The position numbers were made by a program, and so were the translations under genes. This document shows, in pieces, positions 33,131 through 44,161 of a DNA stretch of 64,000 bases; the stretch's first letter is position 1, and each line of letters opens with the position of its first letter. This DNA comes from Ceratopteris richardii (lineage: Eukaryota > Streptophyta > Polypodiopsida > Polypodiales > Pteridaceae): positions 21,724,272 to 21,788,271 of the forward strand of contig CM035444.1 of assembly GCA_020310875.1 (NCBI GenBank), written 5' to 3'. Under the pieces are notes generated by a model. It ran no database searches. It was not told where the DNA came from and saw only the letters and a list, made by a program, of their open reading frames with translations.

Positions 33131-33658
33131 TGTTGGCAGCAGTCAAGGCACCGAAGGACTCACAAGACAAGGAAGCTAGAGCGGAGAGAAGGCACAAGCA
33201 GACTAAGTAGTCACCGAAGATCTAGCAAATAGACCATTCAAATTTTTCCAAAACAACATATTCATAACAGTGATTCTCATCACTACAAATCATTGTAAAT
33301 ACCATTTTACCTTTTTGTAACTCCATTTTTTGCAAGCCGAAGAGTCCTCGAGCTTGAGGAGTATTAGAAGTATCATCGTACCAATTTTCATGATTTTTAG
33401 ACTCCGTTTGAGCCTCCAATTAGGCCCTAGAACCTAACTTTTAACTAGGCCGGACACTAGGTCTGGACAGGGCCAAAAGCTAGTCAAAAACTATAAATAG
33501 AGCTAGAGAGCTCATTTTTGAGGTTAGCTTGTAATAGATTTGAACTTGTATGAACATTTTGGAAGTAATCTAAAAGAACTCCTTTGTCTTTCTCTTTGTC
33601 TTGCCGTGTGTGCGCGTGTGTGTATGTGTGTGCATGTGCTACTCATCATTGAGCTACA
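33131..33658 (+). repeat. E8 5' LTR (shortened)
   Basis: 528 bp, TGTTGGCAGCAGTC to GAGCTACA. Near its end the sequence passes from GTGCATGT directly to GCTACTC, lacking the 108-bp stretch found in the 3' LTR (about 47725-47815). Confidence 0.92.
33489..33500 (+). promoter_or_regulatory. E8 5' LTR TATA box
   Basis: TATAAATA at 33492-33499 in the 5' LTR, repeated at 47580-47587 in the 3' LTR. It probably sets the element's transcription start about 30 bp downstream. Confidence 0.7.
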
Positions 33659-33666
33659 CCAAATTT

Positions 33667-33684
33667 TGGCGCCGTTGCCGGGGA
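33667..33684 (+). promoter_or_regulatory. E8 primer-binding site (tRNA-Asp)
   Basis: TGGCGCCGTTGCCGGGGA, 8 bp after the LTR, is complementary to the 3' end of Asp tRNA. Confidence 0.9.
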
Positions 33685-34139
33685 TCGAGCTTTGAGGACG
33701 AGTGTGTGATGGTAAGACGTAGAGTTGAGGCATTGGAGTCATAGGTATTTCCTTCACTTTTATCTATTTTCTTTTGTTTTTCTCATCACTATCATCATCA
33801 TCACCATCTCCCACCTCCATCTCCATCATCGTGAAAATTTTAGTTTTTGGTCATATCACCACACCCACACCATTTCCCTCATTTCACTTGTGAGAGAGAG
33901 CGAAAGAGCGTTTTTGTGTTTGTGTTATTGTGTGTTTTCTGAGATTTTTTGCAGGAATCAGCATCCCCAGCAGCTGCACCAGCTCCAGCAGGTAAAAAAA
34001 TCTGACTGTGCAGGTCCCGAGGCATTGACCTCTGTCGATCACGACTGACAGAAAAAATAATCCTTTTGCTAAACAAAGTACATAATCATGGTCTACATGC
34101 CTAGAGCTTCCTAAATATGTGCTTAGAATTTTAAAACTC
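33685..34139 (+). other. E8 leader, first part
   Basis: Non-coding by appearance, with TC/CA-rich text (catcatcatcacc) at about 33790-33830. No ORF recognised. Confidence 0.5.
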
Positions 34140-34660
34140 CTCTGTTTTCTATCAATCACGATCGACAAACGACGACGGACACTTGTCGACGGCTCTGTCA
34201 ATCGCGACCGACACCTCGGTCGTGACCGATTGAGTCAACGCCCGACTGACCACGACCGACAGAACCTACGTGTGACATGTGTCAATCGCAATCGAGCCAT
34301 CAATCATGATCGACCAGTCAATCGCGACTGACAGCCCCAACGGACCTGTCAATCATGACCGACCTAGTCAACGACTGTTTGACCACGACCGACTGAACAC
34401 TTGCGACGGACCTGTCAATCGCGAGCGACCCATCAATCGCGATCGACAGAGTCAACGATCCTTTGACCACGACTGACTGAATTTTTGGGCCATGTGTCAA
34501 TCGCGATTGACCCATCAATCGCGACTGACAGCCACGACGGACCTGTCAATCGCGACTGACACGTCGATCGCGACTGACATATCAATCGCGACTGACACGT
34601 CGATCGCGACTGACATATCAATCGTGATTGATAGAGCTTTCGATCGCGATTGACGGGCAA
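34140..34660 (+). repeat. TCGCGA-rich short repeat array in the E8 leader
   Basis: About 25 imperfect copies of a 15-20 bp unit of the form (A)TCAATCGCGACTGAC or TCGATCGCGACTGACA, spaced irregularly and regular only at 34540-34640, where they alternate 'gacacgtcgatcgcgact' and 'gacatatcaatcgcgact'. ORFs on both strands here are repeat artefacts (DRD/SRD-rich). It is unusually rich in CpG for its surroundings. Confidence 0.85.
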
Positions 34661-35486
34661 ATCCGGCCATTTTTTAGGGCATAAATATATGGTTTATTTT
34701 GGGTCAAATTTTGGGGAAAAAAGAAACTAGGGTTTATCATTGCATTGTGAGGCCGCGACACAAGTAATTCGAGAATTCATGTTTGCCTGTTAGCCTGTTT
34801 TAATCCTATTTTAGCCCCAAAACCCTCAACTGGCATAACTTTCTCATACGAAATCCGTTTGCTGTGATTTTTGTTTTTTTGGAAAGCTCGTGGGAAGTAC
34901 AACCAAAACTTCCACTGATTACGGTAAAATTAATATCAGGATTATTAGATAAGGTATTTTGAAGTTGATCATATACCGGGGTAGGAAAAACTGAGGGTCC
35001 CTTGGAATTGTTTTTCATAAAGGCAAAAGGCAATTTGGTTAGTGAATTACATGCATGAAAGTGATATGTCTGTCAATCGAATTTAAGTCTTGAGCTAACT
35101 TTGGGACTTTTTCACGTTCTTTGAGAGCATCGAAGGGTACTCGAAGCAAGAGTAAGTGCAAGCTTGGGAACACGCTTCCTGGGCACACAAGGGCAACCAA
35201 GGAAAGAAACTCAAGGTTGGAAATTCTCAACACCCTCTATCAATCCCTAGCTTAGGCTAAGTACGGATAGAGGTTTTGATCAATTAGGGATACGTTAAGA
35301 ATGACCAAGTCCAAGAACTCTAGTCACTCAAGTGCAAGTGTTAGGAGATAACAATTGCGAAACAACCTAAGGGAAAAGAATTTAAATCGAGCGACCACAC
35401 TCAAAGTACAATAAAGCTTAAGTGTTCCTTGCGATGGAGATTAATTGGACAAGAAGTGACACCTTAAGGAAAATTAAAAAGAACAA
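34661..35486 (+). other. E8 leader, second part
   Basis: No ORF of recognisable kind. The text reaches the gag start near 35487. Confidence 0.5.
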
Positions 35487-35858
35487 GTGACTAATACAAA
35501 AAGAACTCAGCAACGAAAATTGTACTTGGGAAATTTGGGGAATTCTTCAATTGGGCTTATGAACCTTAGATCAGGACGACACCTAGGGAGAGATAGACAG
35601 AGTCTTAGGTCTTCAGAGGCTAGTGTCAATCATACTACTAGGTCTTGGGCCCAGCAGTTGAGCCATCATTCATACTACCATAGCTCTGAGACTAGTGAGT
35701 CAGAGATGTCTCAAGGTATGGAGAGACCTACAGAAAGTTCCGGAGTGCCATATTTACATAGGGTAGAAGGCCCCTACAAGATGCAGATGGAATACCTTAG
35801 GACCAACCGATTAGGTGCTAGCATCTATGAGGACGGCCTAGGAATATCTGTGGTCTAA
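35487..35858 (+). pseudogene. E8 gag, N-terminal segment
   Basis: 123 residues including GLMNLRSGR, similar to the LRSGK-type motif near the start of Athila/Tat gag. It ends in a stop at 35858; the next gag block is in a different frame. Confidence 0.65.
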
Positions 35859-36066
35859 ATTAAAAATCCTGACCAACCCATTGGAATTGAACATCCAACC
35901 GTCAAATTTGAAAATGGAGCATACTTGGACAAAGAAGGAACCATATATGTAGTCACCAGTCACCCAGACAGGACAATGAATTTGGGAATGTGATCCCAGA
36001 AACGGATATAGGTGACCTAGAGCAAGGGAACATGGGTGAAGAACCTAAAACCCCCAAGGCAAATCA

Positions 36067-37089
36067 GTGCTTACTAGAATTATCACGCCAGAGTGGATTT
36101 CCCAGGACAATAACATCATAGATCTGCTTCTCAATCGAGATACCGATGAAGTCTTCTGGAGGTATAAGCCTAATCAACCTAATGAGGTAGGAATGATCAC
36201 AATCTATGAGTTCAAAGATCCTGATAGCCCAGGCAAGGTGACCTATCTAGATAACACTTCAGAGAGGATCTTTGTGGTCACATAACATGGTAGACATGCC
36301 TACACTTGGAAGGGGGAATTTATTTTTCCCCAACCAAGATCTAATGTCTCTTTTGGCCACCAAGGGGCTGGAACATCCCAAGCTCATGGCACTCAAAGGG
36401 ATAGAAGTAGAGACAGGCCAGAAGTGAGCTTTGCCAACCCAATAGGAAGAGAACGAATGCGAACAGAGACGAATAGAGAAGAAACAAAGAGAAGTAGAGT
36501 TCTAAGGAACTTAAGAAATGCTGAGGATTTTCCCTTACCGAGACCCAGAGAGCACACGAGGACTTTGAGACCTACACAACTAGTTAAGTCCATGAAGAAC
36601 TACTTCGATGGCATTGGTGACCCTTATGATCATGTGGCCGAATTTAGACAAGTCTTGAGAGCTGAACAAGTGGAGGATCTATTCACGCAGTACAATGCCT
36701 TTGGTCTAACCCTTAGCAACACCGCTCTTACGTGGTTTCAACCACTAAATGAGAGGCACTTTAGAAACATAGACCAACTTCTAGAGGCATTCATTATTGA
36801 ATTCTCTAAGAGTGGCATAAGGCATAATACTTCCTCACTGATTCATAGCTTCAAGCAAACCCCTCAAGAGACGGTTAGACTTGCAGGAAGAAGGTTTAGG
36901 CAATATTTAGAGAGATGCCCTGTTTCTGAGTTACCCACACCAGCCAAACAAGTGGCTTTATTCCTAGATGGATTGCTCAGTACCAAACTACGATCATATG
37001 TGTACTTGAAGGACCCTAGAACTATAGAAGAGTGTGTACGCATGTGCATAGACATTGAAGATAATCTAGGGGAGGAATTAGAACTATAA
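36067..37089 (+). pseudogene. E8 gag capsid region
   Basis: Two ORFs in one frame (36067-36285 and 36424-37089) split by a stop at 36285. The second has the Retrotrans_gag pattern: KNYFDGIGDPYDHVAEF, LTWFQPLNERHFRNIDQL, FIIEFSKSG and VALFLDGLLSTKLRSYVYL. It would assemble the virus-like particle. A stop at 37087 ends the block. Confidence 0.85.
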
Positions 37090-38555
37090 AAAATCTACAA
37101 GGATTCGGATAGTTCTACTAGCCTTAGTTCCACGCAATCCACCTCTATTGAGGAACTCGTAGAGAAGGTAGCTCAAAAGCTAGGCATATCAAGCAAACAA
37201 ATACCAAGGTTTGCCCCAAGGAGGCGATGCTATACTTGTGGAGGTGACCATTTTGCGAGTGTATGTCCCATTATGGCTCAACCCCAAGTGAATCCTAGTA
37301 GCCAGTACTGCACAATAGAGCGAAGATACACCAACCACACCGCACAAGATTGCCCCTATAACAAACAAGCTGTCAGACAAAATCACCCTCAGCCACCTCC
37401 ACAACAAGGAAGATATCAGAACCCATACCCACCACAGTAGTTTGCTAGACCTCAACAAGCCTACCCACCACAATATCAAGCCCAGCAGAGACCTCAACCA
37501 GTGCTAGCACAACAACCCCCTGCTCCAGCTAATGTGATTTCCGTAAAGTATGCAGCTGCAGAAGAGAACCTGAATAGAGCCATAGTGCCCGTGCTACCAT
37601 TGCTTTCACAAAGCGACCCGGGTGATCATAGTTTTGATTCTACTCACATTGATAGACCCCAGGCTTATTATATGCAGTCTCCTGAACATGGTGAATCCTA
37701 CTATAGTGAAGAATCGAGTGAACCGAGTTGGGATCCAAAGTATGCAAACATCATGTACACAAATCCCAACACTAGACCTCAACCTAAGCAAGTAAGACCC
37801 TCATTACCTAGAGGACCATGCTATAGATGTCAAGGAGATCACCTCATTCGTGATTGCCCAATGCTTGCACCTACACAACCCCAATCAGTAACAATACAGG
37901 CTTTTGTCAAGATTGTGGAAAGGAGCATCTCGTACGAGATTGCCCAAAGAATCCCAATAATATGCCAAAAATCACTCCAATTAATGTTATTGGGTTAGTA
38001 GTAGATGCTATAGGAAGTGTAACTTCCACTGCACGAGTACAGGTGGTCACTAGAGCTCAGGCTTTGCAGCAGAACCAAGGTTTAGGTCAAGAGAAGAGTG
38101 CAGAGGTTAGTGAAACTGCGAGCATAGCCAAGAAACGGTCGAGAGCCTGGAGGGATAGCCAAGAGAGAATGAAAAGACAATGGTCCAAAAAGATGAGCGA
38201 CTTAGAAGAAAGCATAAGAGAAACAAAAGCCAAAATTGTTGAACTCACATCTCAAACAAACTCTCACATACCACCACCACCTTCATCTCCATCACCATCT
38301 AATCCACCATCTTTCAACCCACCTCAGACCATCCCACCACCCCCTAGAGTAGGATCAGTGCTAGCTGACCCCACTCCTGAAGACATAGACATGATGCTTA
38401 AGGCATATCAGGCAAGAATCCAAGAAGGGCCAAATGTGAATCATGACAAGTGCTACCCTAGAGCTGACCTAGAGATAGAAAGAACCAAGCTTTGCGCGAA
38501 AATGGTCGCATTGGCTCAGACCATTCTCTTAGAACAGTGCCAGAAATTCCTCTAG
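37090..38555 (+). pseudogene. E8 nucleocapsid region with repeated zinc knuckles
   Basis: Zinc knuckles: CYTCGGDHFASVC (about 37230), CYRCQGDHLIRDC (about 37820) and CQDCGKEHLVRDC (about 37905), with a fourth, degraded one between the first two (CTIERRYTNHTAQDC, about 37309). The third is in a different frame from the first two. Proline/glutamine-rich sequence lies between them, and a Lys-rich coiled stretch then a proline-rich run (about 38270-38350) lie after. It binds the element RNA. Confidence 0.82.
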
Positions 38556-39826
38556 ACAAGATAGGAGATATGAGTGAAGGTGAAGAAGGAAACACCTATC
38601 TTCCCATTACCCATCAGGGGTACACAACCAAGGCAATTCTAGACTCAGGTGCAGGAGTTGCTATTGCTACCACTTCTCTATGGAAGCGTTGGGGCAAGCC
38701 AGCACTCATGCCCACGAGGATGAAATTGCAGATGGCCGATGGTCACATAGAAAGACCCTTAAGCTTGCTAGAAGGAATAACTCTCACTACATGCAGTGTT
38801 GAGTTTGAGCATACTTTCGCCATATGTGATTTCAGCAAGAACCATGCCTATGAGATGATTTTGGGAAGACCATTTATGCGACAGCTACAAGTGGTCCAGG
38901 ATTGGGGAACCAATTCCTTGTATTTGCAACACTTAGGTGTTATGACCAAAGTCAATCTCAAGGATTACTCTCATAGAGATGTACCGCCTATTCAATGGAA
39001 TCCCATCCATAAAGCCAAGGATGACATGGAGTCTGTGCACTCCATAGGATCAGGATCCTCATGGATGCATGAAGACACTCACTTATGGATGTGTAAAGTA
39101 GCAGTGGAAGAAGAGAAGAGAGAAAAGTCCAGAGAGATAGGTGCGAAGGAAACCCATAGATCAATTCAAGACCAAGCCTATGCACCTGTAGTATTTCTTG
39201 ACGAAGAATTTGAGCCTCACGGTTGGGCAGAAATTTTAGCAACAATGGACGTAGCCATCAATGAGGAACAATGGACACCCCACTGTGATGAGGATGGCTA
39301 TGACATTTTAGTTTTCTCAAAAGAACCAATCATGGGAGATTCAGTTTTAGAAGAATGCGAACCTAGCCCTGATGCATTTGAGGATGCAAGTGACTCCGAT
39401 CTAGAGTCAATCATTATGGACCCACCATTTGCATCAGATGAGGAATACTTCTATGAAGTTGAAGCTCACTCTCAGAGACATGGAGAGCTCACCAATGATG
39501 TAAGGTTAACCACACAAGTGACCCCTAAGGATGAAGGAAAGAAAAGAAAGAAGAGAGAAGTCACACGAGAAGAGGAAGAATCCTTGTTTGAGGTCCCCGA
39601 GAATTTCAAAAAATATGAGATAGACGATAGGAGAGTCATGGTAAGAATGCCTAAACGCGAGGCACAAGCAGGAGAGGCCTATGATAACAAAGAAACTACC
39701 AAGAAATTAGTCGTAGCCATAGAAGAAGGAGAAGAAAGATGCACGTACATAGGCCATGACCTGACGAAAGAAGAAGAGCACGAATTGATAGCCTTGCTAA
39801 GAGAGTACAGAGATGTATTCGCTTAG
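38492..39826 (+). CDS. E8 protease and RT N-terminal linker (open, 444 aa)
   Basis: Residues about 30-145 are a retropepsin: AILDSGAGVAIA at about residue 49-60 gives the catalytic Asp, and MILGRPFM (about 128-135) the ILG motif. The rest is an acidic linker with runs of Glu and Lys, and LREYRDVFA at the end, the conserved motif just before RT in gypsy pol. A stop at 39824 interrupts the frame, which continues in the same frame at 39839. Confidence 0.87.
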   Translation: MRENGRIGSDHSLRTVPEIPLDKIGDMSEGEEGNTYLPITHQGYTTKAILDSGAGVAIATTSLWKRWGKPALMPTRMKLQMADGHIERPLSLLEGITLTTCSVEFEHTFAICDFSKNHAYEMILGRPFMRQLQVVQDWGTNSLYLQHLGVMTKVNLKDYSHRDVPPIQWNPIHKAKDDMESVHSIGSGSSWMHEDTHLWMCKVAVEEEKREKSREIGAKETHRSIQDQAYAPVVFLDEEFEPHGWAEILATMDVAINEEQWTPHCDEDGYDILVFSKEPIMGDSVLEECEPSPDAFEDASDSDLESIIMDPPFASDEEYFYEVEAHSQRHGELTNDVRLTTQVTPKDEGKKRKKREVTREEEESLFEVPENFKKYEIDDRRVMVRMPKREAQAGEAYDNKETTKKLVVAIEEGEERCTYIGHDLTKEEEHELIALLREYRDVFA

Positions 39827-39838
39827 AGTTACAAGGAT

Positions 39839-41082
39839 TTGAAAGGTGTGGACCCTGACACATGCTCACACACTATCCCCATGACCTCAGATGCCAAACC
39901 TTCTAAGCAAAAGCCATACACATACAATGATAATTATGCTGCCAAGATCAAAGAAGAGATAGATTGTCTGGTGGAAGCTGGATTTATCTATGAAATTGAG
40001 CTTACCGAGTGGGTATCCCCCATTGTAGTAGTGCCCAAGAAGAATGGGAAGCTACGTGTGTGCATTAACTTGAAGAAGGTTAATGCAGCCACGATTCGAG
40101 ATAATTATCCGCTTCCTATCACTGAGCATCTACTGGAAAGAGTAGCAGGCAAGGAAGTATACAGTCTTCTTGATGGATTTTTTGGCTACAATCAGGTAGC
40201 CATTGCTCCGAAAGACCAGCATGAGATGGCTTTGCCACAAAATGGGGCATATTTGCTTTTCGAGTAATGCCATTTGGGCTTACCAATGCACCCACTACCT
40301 TCCAGAGGCTGATGTGCCATGTATTTAAGGAATTCCTGAGGAAGAATTTGGAGGTCTATGTTGATGATCTCTGTGCTCATTCCAACATTAGACACACACA
40401 TATACCTGAACTCAGGCAAATATTTGACAAATGCAGAGAATATCAAGTCTGCTTGAACCCAGAAAAGTGTGTTTTCATGGTCAGGCAAGGCAAGATTCTA
40501 GGACACATAGTGTCAAAGAATGGCATATCCACCGATGAAGAGAAAGTAAGAGCCATAGCAGAGTTACCTAGGCCAAAGAATGTCAAGGAAGTACAAGCTT
40601 TCATGGGGCATTGTGGCTATTACCGACGCTTTATACACATGTACACCATCATTGCCAAGCCACTGTACGGACTTTTGACCAACTTTGAGTGGACTAATGA
40701 ATGTGAGGACTCCTTCAATGAGCTCAAAAGAAGATTGTGTTCAACACCGATCTTGACCACAGCAGATTGGAACAAGCCCTTCCATGTTCATGTGGATGCA
40801 TCCAATTATGCTATTGGATGTGTGCTTGCACAACCTACGGGCGAAGGTAATATGGATCTTCCAATTGCCTATGCTAGTAGACAGTTGAATGCAGCTGAAC
40901 GAAATTATACCACCACTGAACGAGAGGGATTAGGCATGGTATATGCAGTTAAAAAGTTTAGACACTATTTGCTTGCAAATAAGTTTAAATTTTTTACTGA
41001 TCATCAAGCACTGTTGTACTTGGTAAACAAGCCATGCAATACAGGTAGATTAGTAAGATGGTTTCTCTTACTAATGGAATAA
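39839..41082 (+). pseudogene. E8 reverse transcriptase and RNase H
   Basis: 39839-40267 covers the RT fingers: IDCLVEAGFIYEIELTEWVS, KKNGKLRVCINLKKVNAAT and YPLPITEHLLERV. A frameshift at about 40250 leads to 40267-41082: MPFGLTNAPTTFQRLM, VYVDDL (catalytic, about 40357) and GHCGYYRRFI. RNase H follows with FHVHVDASNYAIGCVLA and TTEREGLGMVYAVKKFRHYL, then FTDHQALLYL. A stop ends the frame at 41080. Motifs look intact, but the frame is broken. Confidence 0.9.
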
Positions 41083-41094
41083 AACTTTGAAGTT

Positions 41095-42501
41095 GTGGTG
41101 AGGAAAGGGAAGACTCACTTGAGAGCAGACCATCTCTCTAGGCTCACATCTGGAGAAGCCACACAAGGAGTATCAGATGACCTTCCTGATGCTTACTTGT
41201 TTAATTTGGAAGTTGTACCTCAGTGGGCTAAGCCATTAGTGCCAGTATTGACATACGGGCCTAACCACCCAGTCATAAACACTCAAGATAGAGAGGTAGT
41301 AAAAGCCCAGAAGTACCACATCATGGCAGGAAGCATGTACAAACAAACAGATCAAGGGATATTGGCTTGTTGTGTGGAAGAGGACGAGTACGCAAAGTGG
41401 TTGCAATCAGCACATGTAGGTGCATTAGAGCAACACCATTCGAGGCAAAGTACTTTACAGACACTAAGGAGATTCGGAGTGCATTGGCCTACTATGGAAG
41501 CTGATGTACATAAGATGTGTAAAGAATGCCCAATCTGTTGCACTAAACCACCCGTGGAGCATGCCACTCTTTATCAAGTATCCATAGTGCCAGATTGGAG
41601 TGAACCACTAGTAGCCTTCCTGAGGACGAAAACATTCCCACAAGATATGACATTGGCCAGACAAAGAAGTCTAGAACAAGAAGCCCTAGATTACTCACTC
41701 ATTGGTGATAATCTATACAAGCGTGGTAAAGATGGTTACCTCAGACTCTGTGTCCATGAGAGTGAATATTTAAAGATCTTGGAAACTGCTCACCAGGGTG
41801 TAGCAGGAGGACATTTTGGACCAGATCGGGTGATTAGAGCAATACTATTTGTAGGGTTGTGGTGGCCTACCCTTCACATGGATGCACATACCTATGTGAA
41901 ACGGTGTGATGTCTGTCAGCGAACTCAGTATCCTATACGCAAAGATGAGATGCCTTTGAAACCGATGATGGGTGGACGTGCATTCTCTAAGTGGGAAATA
42001 GACTTTGTTGGTCCTATTCATCCCCCAGCTAAGGGTTCCCATGCTGAATATATCATTGTGGCCACAGACTATCTAACCAAGTGGGTAGAAGTGAAAGCTA
42101 CCACGAAGAACGATGCTCAAATGACGGCTAAGTTCTTATCTGAGAATGTATTCACAAGATACGGGCTACCTATAGAGCTAGTCAATGATAGAGGGACTCA
42201 CTTCTTGAATGAAGTTATTGAAAATCTTCTCCAAGAGTTCTTGGTTATACACAAGAAGTCTGCCCCCTACCATCCACAAGCTAATGGGCAAGCAGAAAAC
42301 ACAAATAAGATTCTATGCAATGTGTTGACTAAATTGGTGAATAATAAACGCTTTGATTGGGACAAACAGCTACACCATGTTGTTTGGGTATACCGAGTTG
42401 CCTATAAAACGGTACTCCAAGACACACCTTTTCAGATGGTATTTGGCCAAAATGCGGTGCTACCTTTGGACTTCTTGATTCCTACATTGAGAATAGCATA
42501 G
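41095..42501 (+). CDS. E8 integrase with two H2C2 modules (open, 468 aa)
   Basis: In the same frame as RNase H, after a stop at 41082. The RNase H tail (HLRADHLSRL) is followed by a first zinc module (HVGALEQHH, CKECPICC, about 41412-41542) and a second one (HQGVAGGHF, CDVCQ, about 41791-41922). The DDE core follows: KWEIDFVGPIHPPAKGS, VNDRGTHFLNEV and YHPQANGQAENTNKI, with all three catalytic acids visible. A stop at 42499 precedes the C-terminal domain. The protein would insert cDNA into the host genome. Confidence 0.9.
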   Translation: MVRKGKTHLRADHLSRLTSGEATQGVSDDLPDAYLFNLEVVPQWAKPLVPVLTYGPNHPVINTQDREVVKAQKYHIMAGSMYKQTDQGILACCVEEDEYAKWLQSAHVGALEQHHSRQSTLQTLRRFGVHWPTMEADVHKMCKECPICCTKPPVEHATLYQVSIVPDWSEPLVAFLRTKTFPQDMTLARQRSLEQEALDYSLIGDNLYKRGKDGYLRLCVHESEYLKILETAHQGVAGGHFGPDRVIRAILFVGLWWPTLHMDAHTYVKRCDVCQRTQYPIRKDEMPLKPMMGGRAFSKWEIDFVGPIHPPAKGSHAEYIIVATDYLTKWVEVKATTKNDAQMTAKFLSENVFTRYGLPIELVNDRGTHFLNEVIENLLQEFLVIHKKSAPYHPQANGQAENTNKILCNVLTKLVNNKRFDWDKQLHHVVWVYRVAYKTVLQDTPFQMVFGQNAVLPLDFLIPTLRIA

Positions 42502-43047
42502 GAGCATGAGTGGACGGGCCATGAGCTCTCCTCTAGGATTTTTGACCTTGAGCGATTAGGAGAAACAAGACTGAGGGATGCCGCAGGAATATATGCAGCT
42601 AAGAAACGACAGAAGGCGTACTTTGATGCCCATGTTAAGGATAAAGGATTGAAGGCCGGAGACTTAGTTTTGGTATATACCCTGAAACAACATGTGAGAA
42701 AGCTAGAAAAACGTGGTTATGGACCTATGATCATCAATAGGATTTCAACTAGTGGAGCAGTACAACTAGCCACTTTAGAAGGCGATATTCTCCCTAATTA
42801 CATAAGCGCATGCAGAGTCAAGTTATATCAAGAACCCCTGACTGAAGAGATGCTAAATAGACTCAACATTGCCAAGAAACGCAAGGAAGAAGAACAACGA
42901 ATTCGAGAAAAAGCTCAGGCAAAAGCGTTGGAACGCATCCGAAGAATGAAGTTGAGAAGACAGGGTAGAGATCTGCCTAGGATAGATGACTATGCGCGCC
43001 CAGAATATCATATGGCTGTGAAGTTTCAGGTAGTAGCTCTCATATAA
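42502..43047 (+). pseudogene. E8 integrase C-terminal domain
   Basis: The same frame continues after the stop at 42499, with RLGETRLRDAAGIYAAKKRQ, a VYT-VRKLEKRGYGPM-type C-terminal fold, and a highly charged tail ending at 43047. No chromodomain seen. Confidence 0.8.
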
Positions 43048-43067
43048 TAATTGACCGACGTCCTTTT

Positions 43068-43480
43068 GTGACCTTAGGGTTAGGACAAGGAACGAGTGCA
43101 AGGACTGTAAGAGCCTTGATTGACTCAGGTGCAGCCACTGGTGCTGTTAAACTTTCTTACTGTCGAGAACTGAACTTAAATGTCAATCTTGTGGAAGCAT
43201 ACCTCATAGGGTTGGGAGGTGTGGAAACCCCTTGCATGGGCGAGGTGGAACTTCCCCTCTACATTCAAGACATTTTATTGACAGTTAACATACTAGTGTG
43301 TCAAGATGAGGATCTCACTGAACCTCTTGTCTTGGGTCAAGACTAGATCTATGATCATGTAGTCAACCTAAACCTAAGAAGTGGACTTCTTCAGGTATGG
43401 GTAAATCAGAGTTGAATTATAGTTGAATTAGACAATGGCGCACTCAAGGAACTAGGAAAGGCACAAGCTCCTGATCCTTC
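43068..43480 (+). pseudogene. Second retropepsin-like domain, after integrase
   Basis: A fresh frame reads VRALIDSGAATGAVKLSY, keeping the DSGA-type catalytic motif, then LIGLGGVETPCMGEVELPL and PLVLGQD followed by a stop at 43344, where W or another residue would be expected (LG..WL in retropepsins). The fold is not related in sequence to the protease at 38640. Retroelements usually encode one protease between gag and RT, so this position is unusual. Confidence 0.75.
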
Positions 43481-43491
43481 CAGGAGTACAC

Positions 43492-44160
43492 ATGAAGATG
43501 ACCATGCTATTCTTGTCCGCAGAACTTGAGTTTAATGGCAAATGGGGACGCTACCATTTCTTCACCCGTGAATTTGAGCAGTATCAGAATGCAGAAGTAA
43601 TGCGCTCGGTATGGACCAAGGCGGGCTTGGATAGCTATTTCAGGGCACGTTTGCCTAAGCCAGATTTCCTGCGCTGCTCCTACCTTATCAGTACCATCAC
43701 CCCTAGCAGAGCCAAGGGAGGCGATAGTACTTTCGTGCTACCCTGACTAATGCCAGGCCACGAGCTCAAAAGATTCAAACTGACCCTCAACCTAGTATGC
43801 AAAGCATTGAACATGCATGGTATGCATATTCCCACTAAGAAAGAAACCATGATTCCAAGTAGGATGAAGCACAAGGATCTCAATAAATTGAAGGACATGG
43901 TAGCAATGACACCAACTATCGCTCTCCACCTATGAACGATTATGCAACACTTTGCTTTCCCCGCCCAAGAACACTTCACTATGCCACCAAAAAAGATATG
44001 GTTTAGCTTGTACTTGGCGGAAACAGAGGATCTCACCCTCAATATACCACATTGGATCATAGATCAGATCCACCTAGCCCATCAACTGTGGAATAAGAAA
44101 CATAAGAATGTGCTTCATGGGTGTTGTTCCCTGACAAGAATAATTTATAGATGCTTAGCC
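43492..44160 (+). pseudogene. E8 downstream ORF A (unrecognised)
   Basis: Three open blocks in one frame: 43492-43746, 43750-43935 and 43942-44160, broken by stops at 43744 and 43933. GHELKRFKLTLNLVCKAL is one of its helical stretches, and PHWIIDQIHLAHQLW another. I recognise no family with certainty; it recalls the 'putative plant transposon protein' region that follows pol in Athila-type elements. Confidence 0.5.
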
Positions 44161-44161
44161 T

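Noticed and set aside
34119..34660. ORFs on both strands rich in DRD and SRD
   Set aside because: They follow the TCGCGA repeat unit and are shadows of the array.
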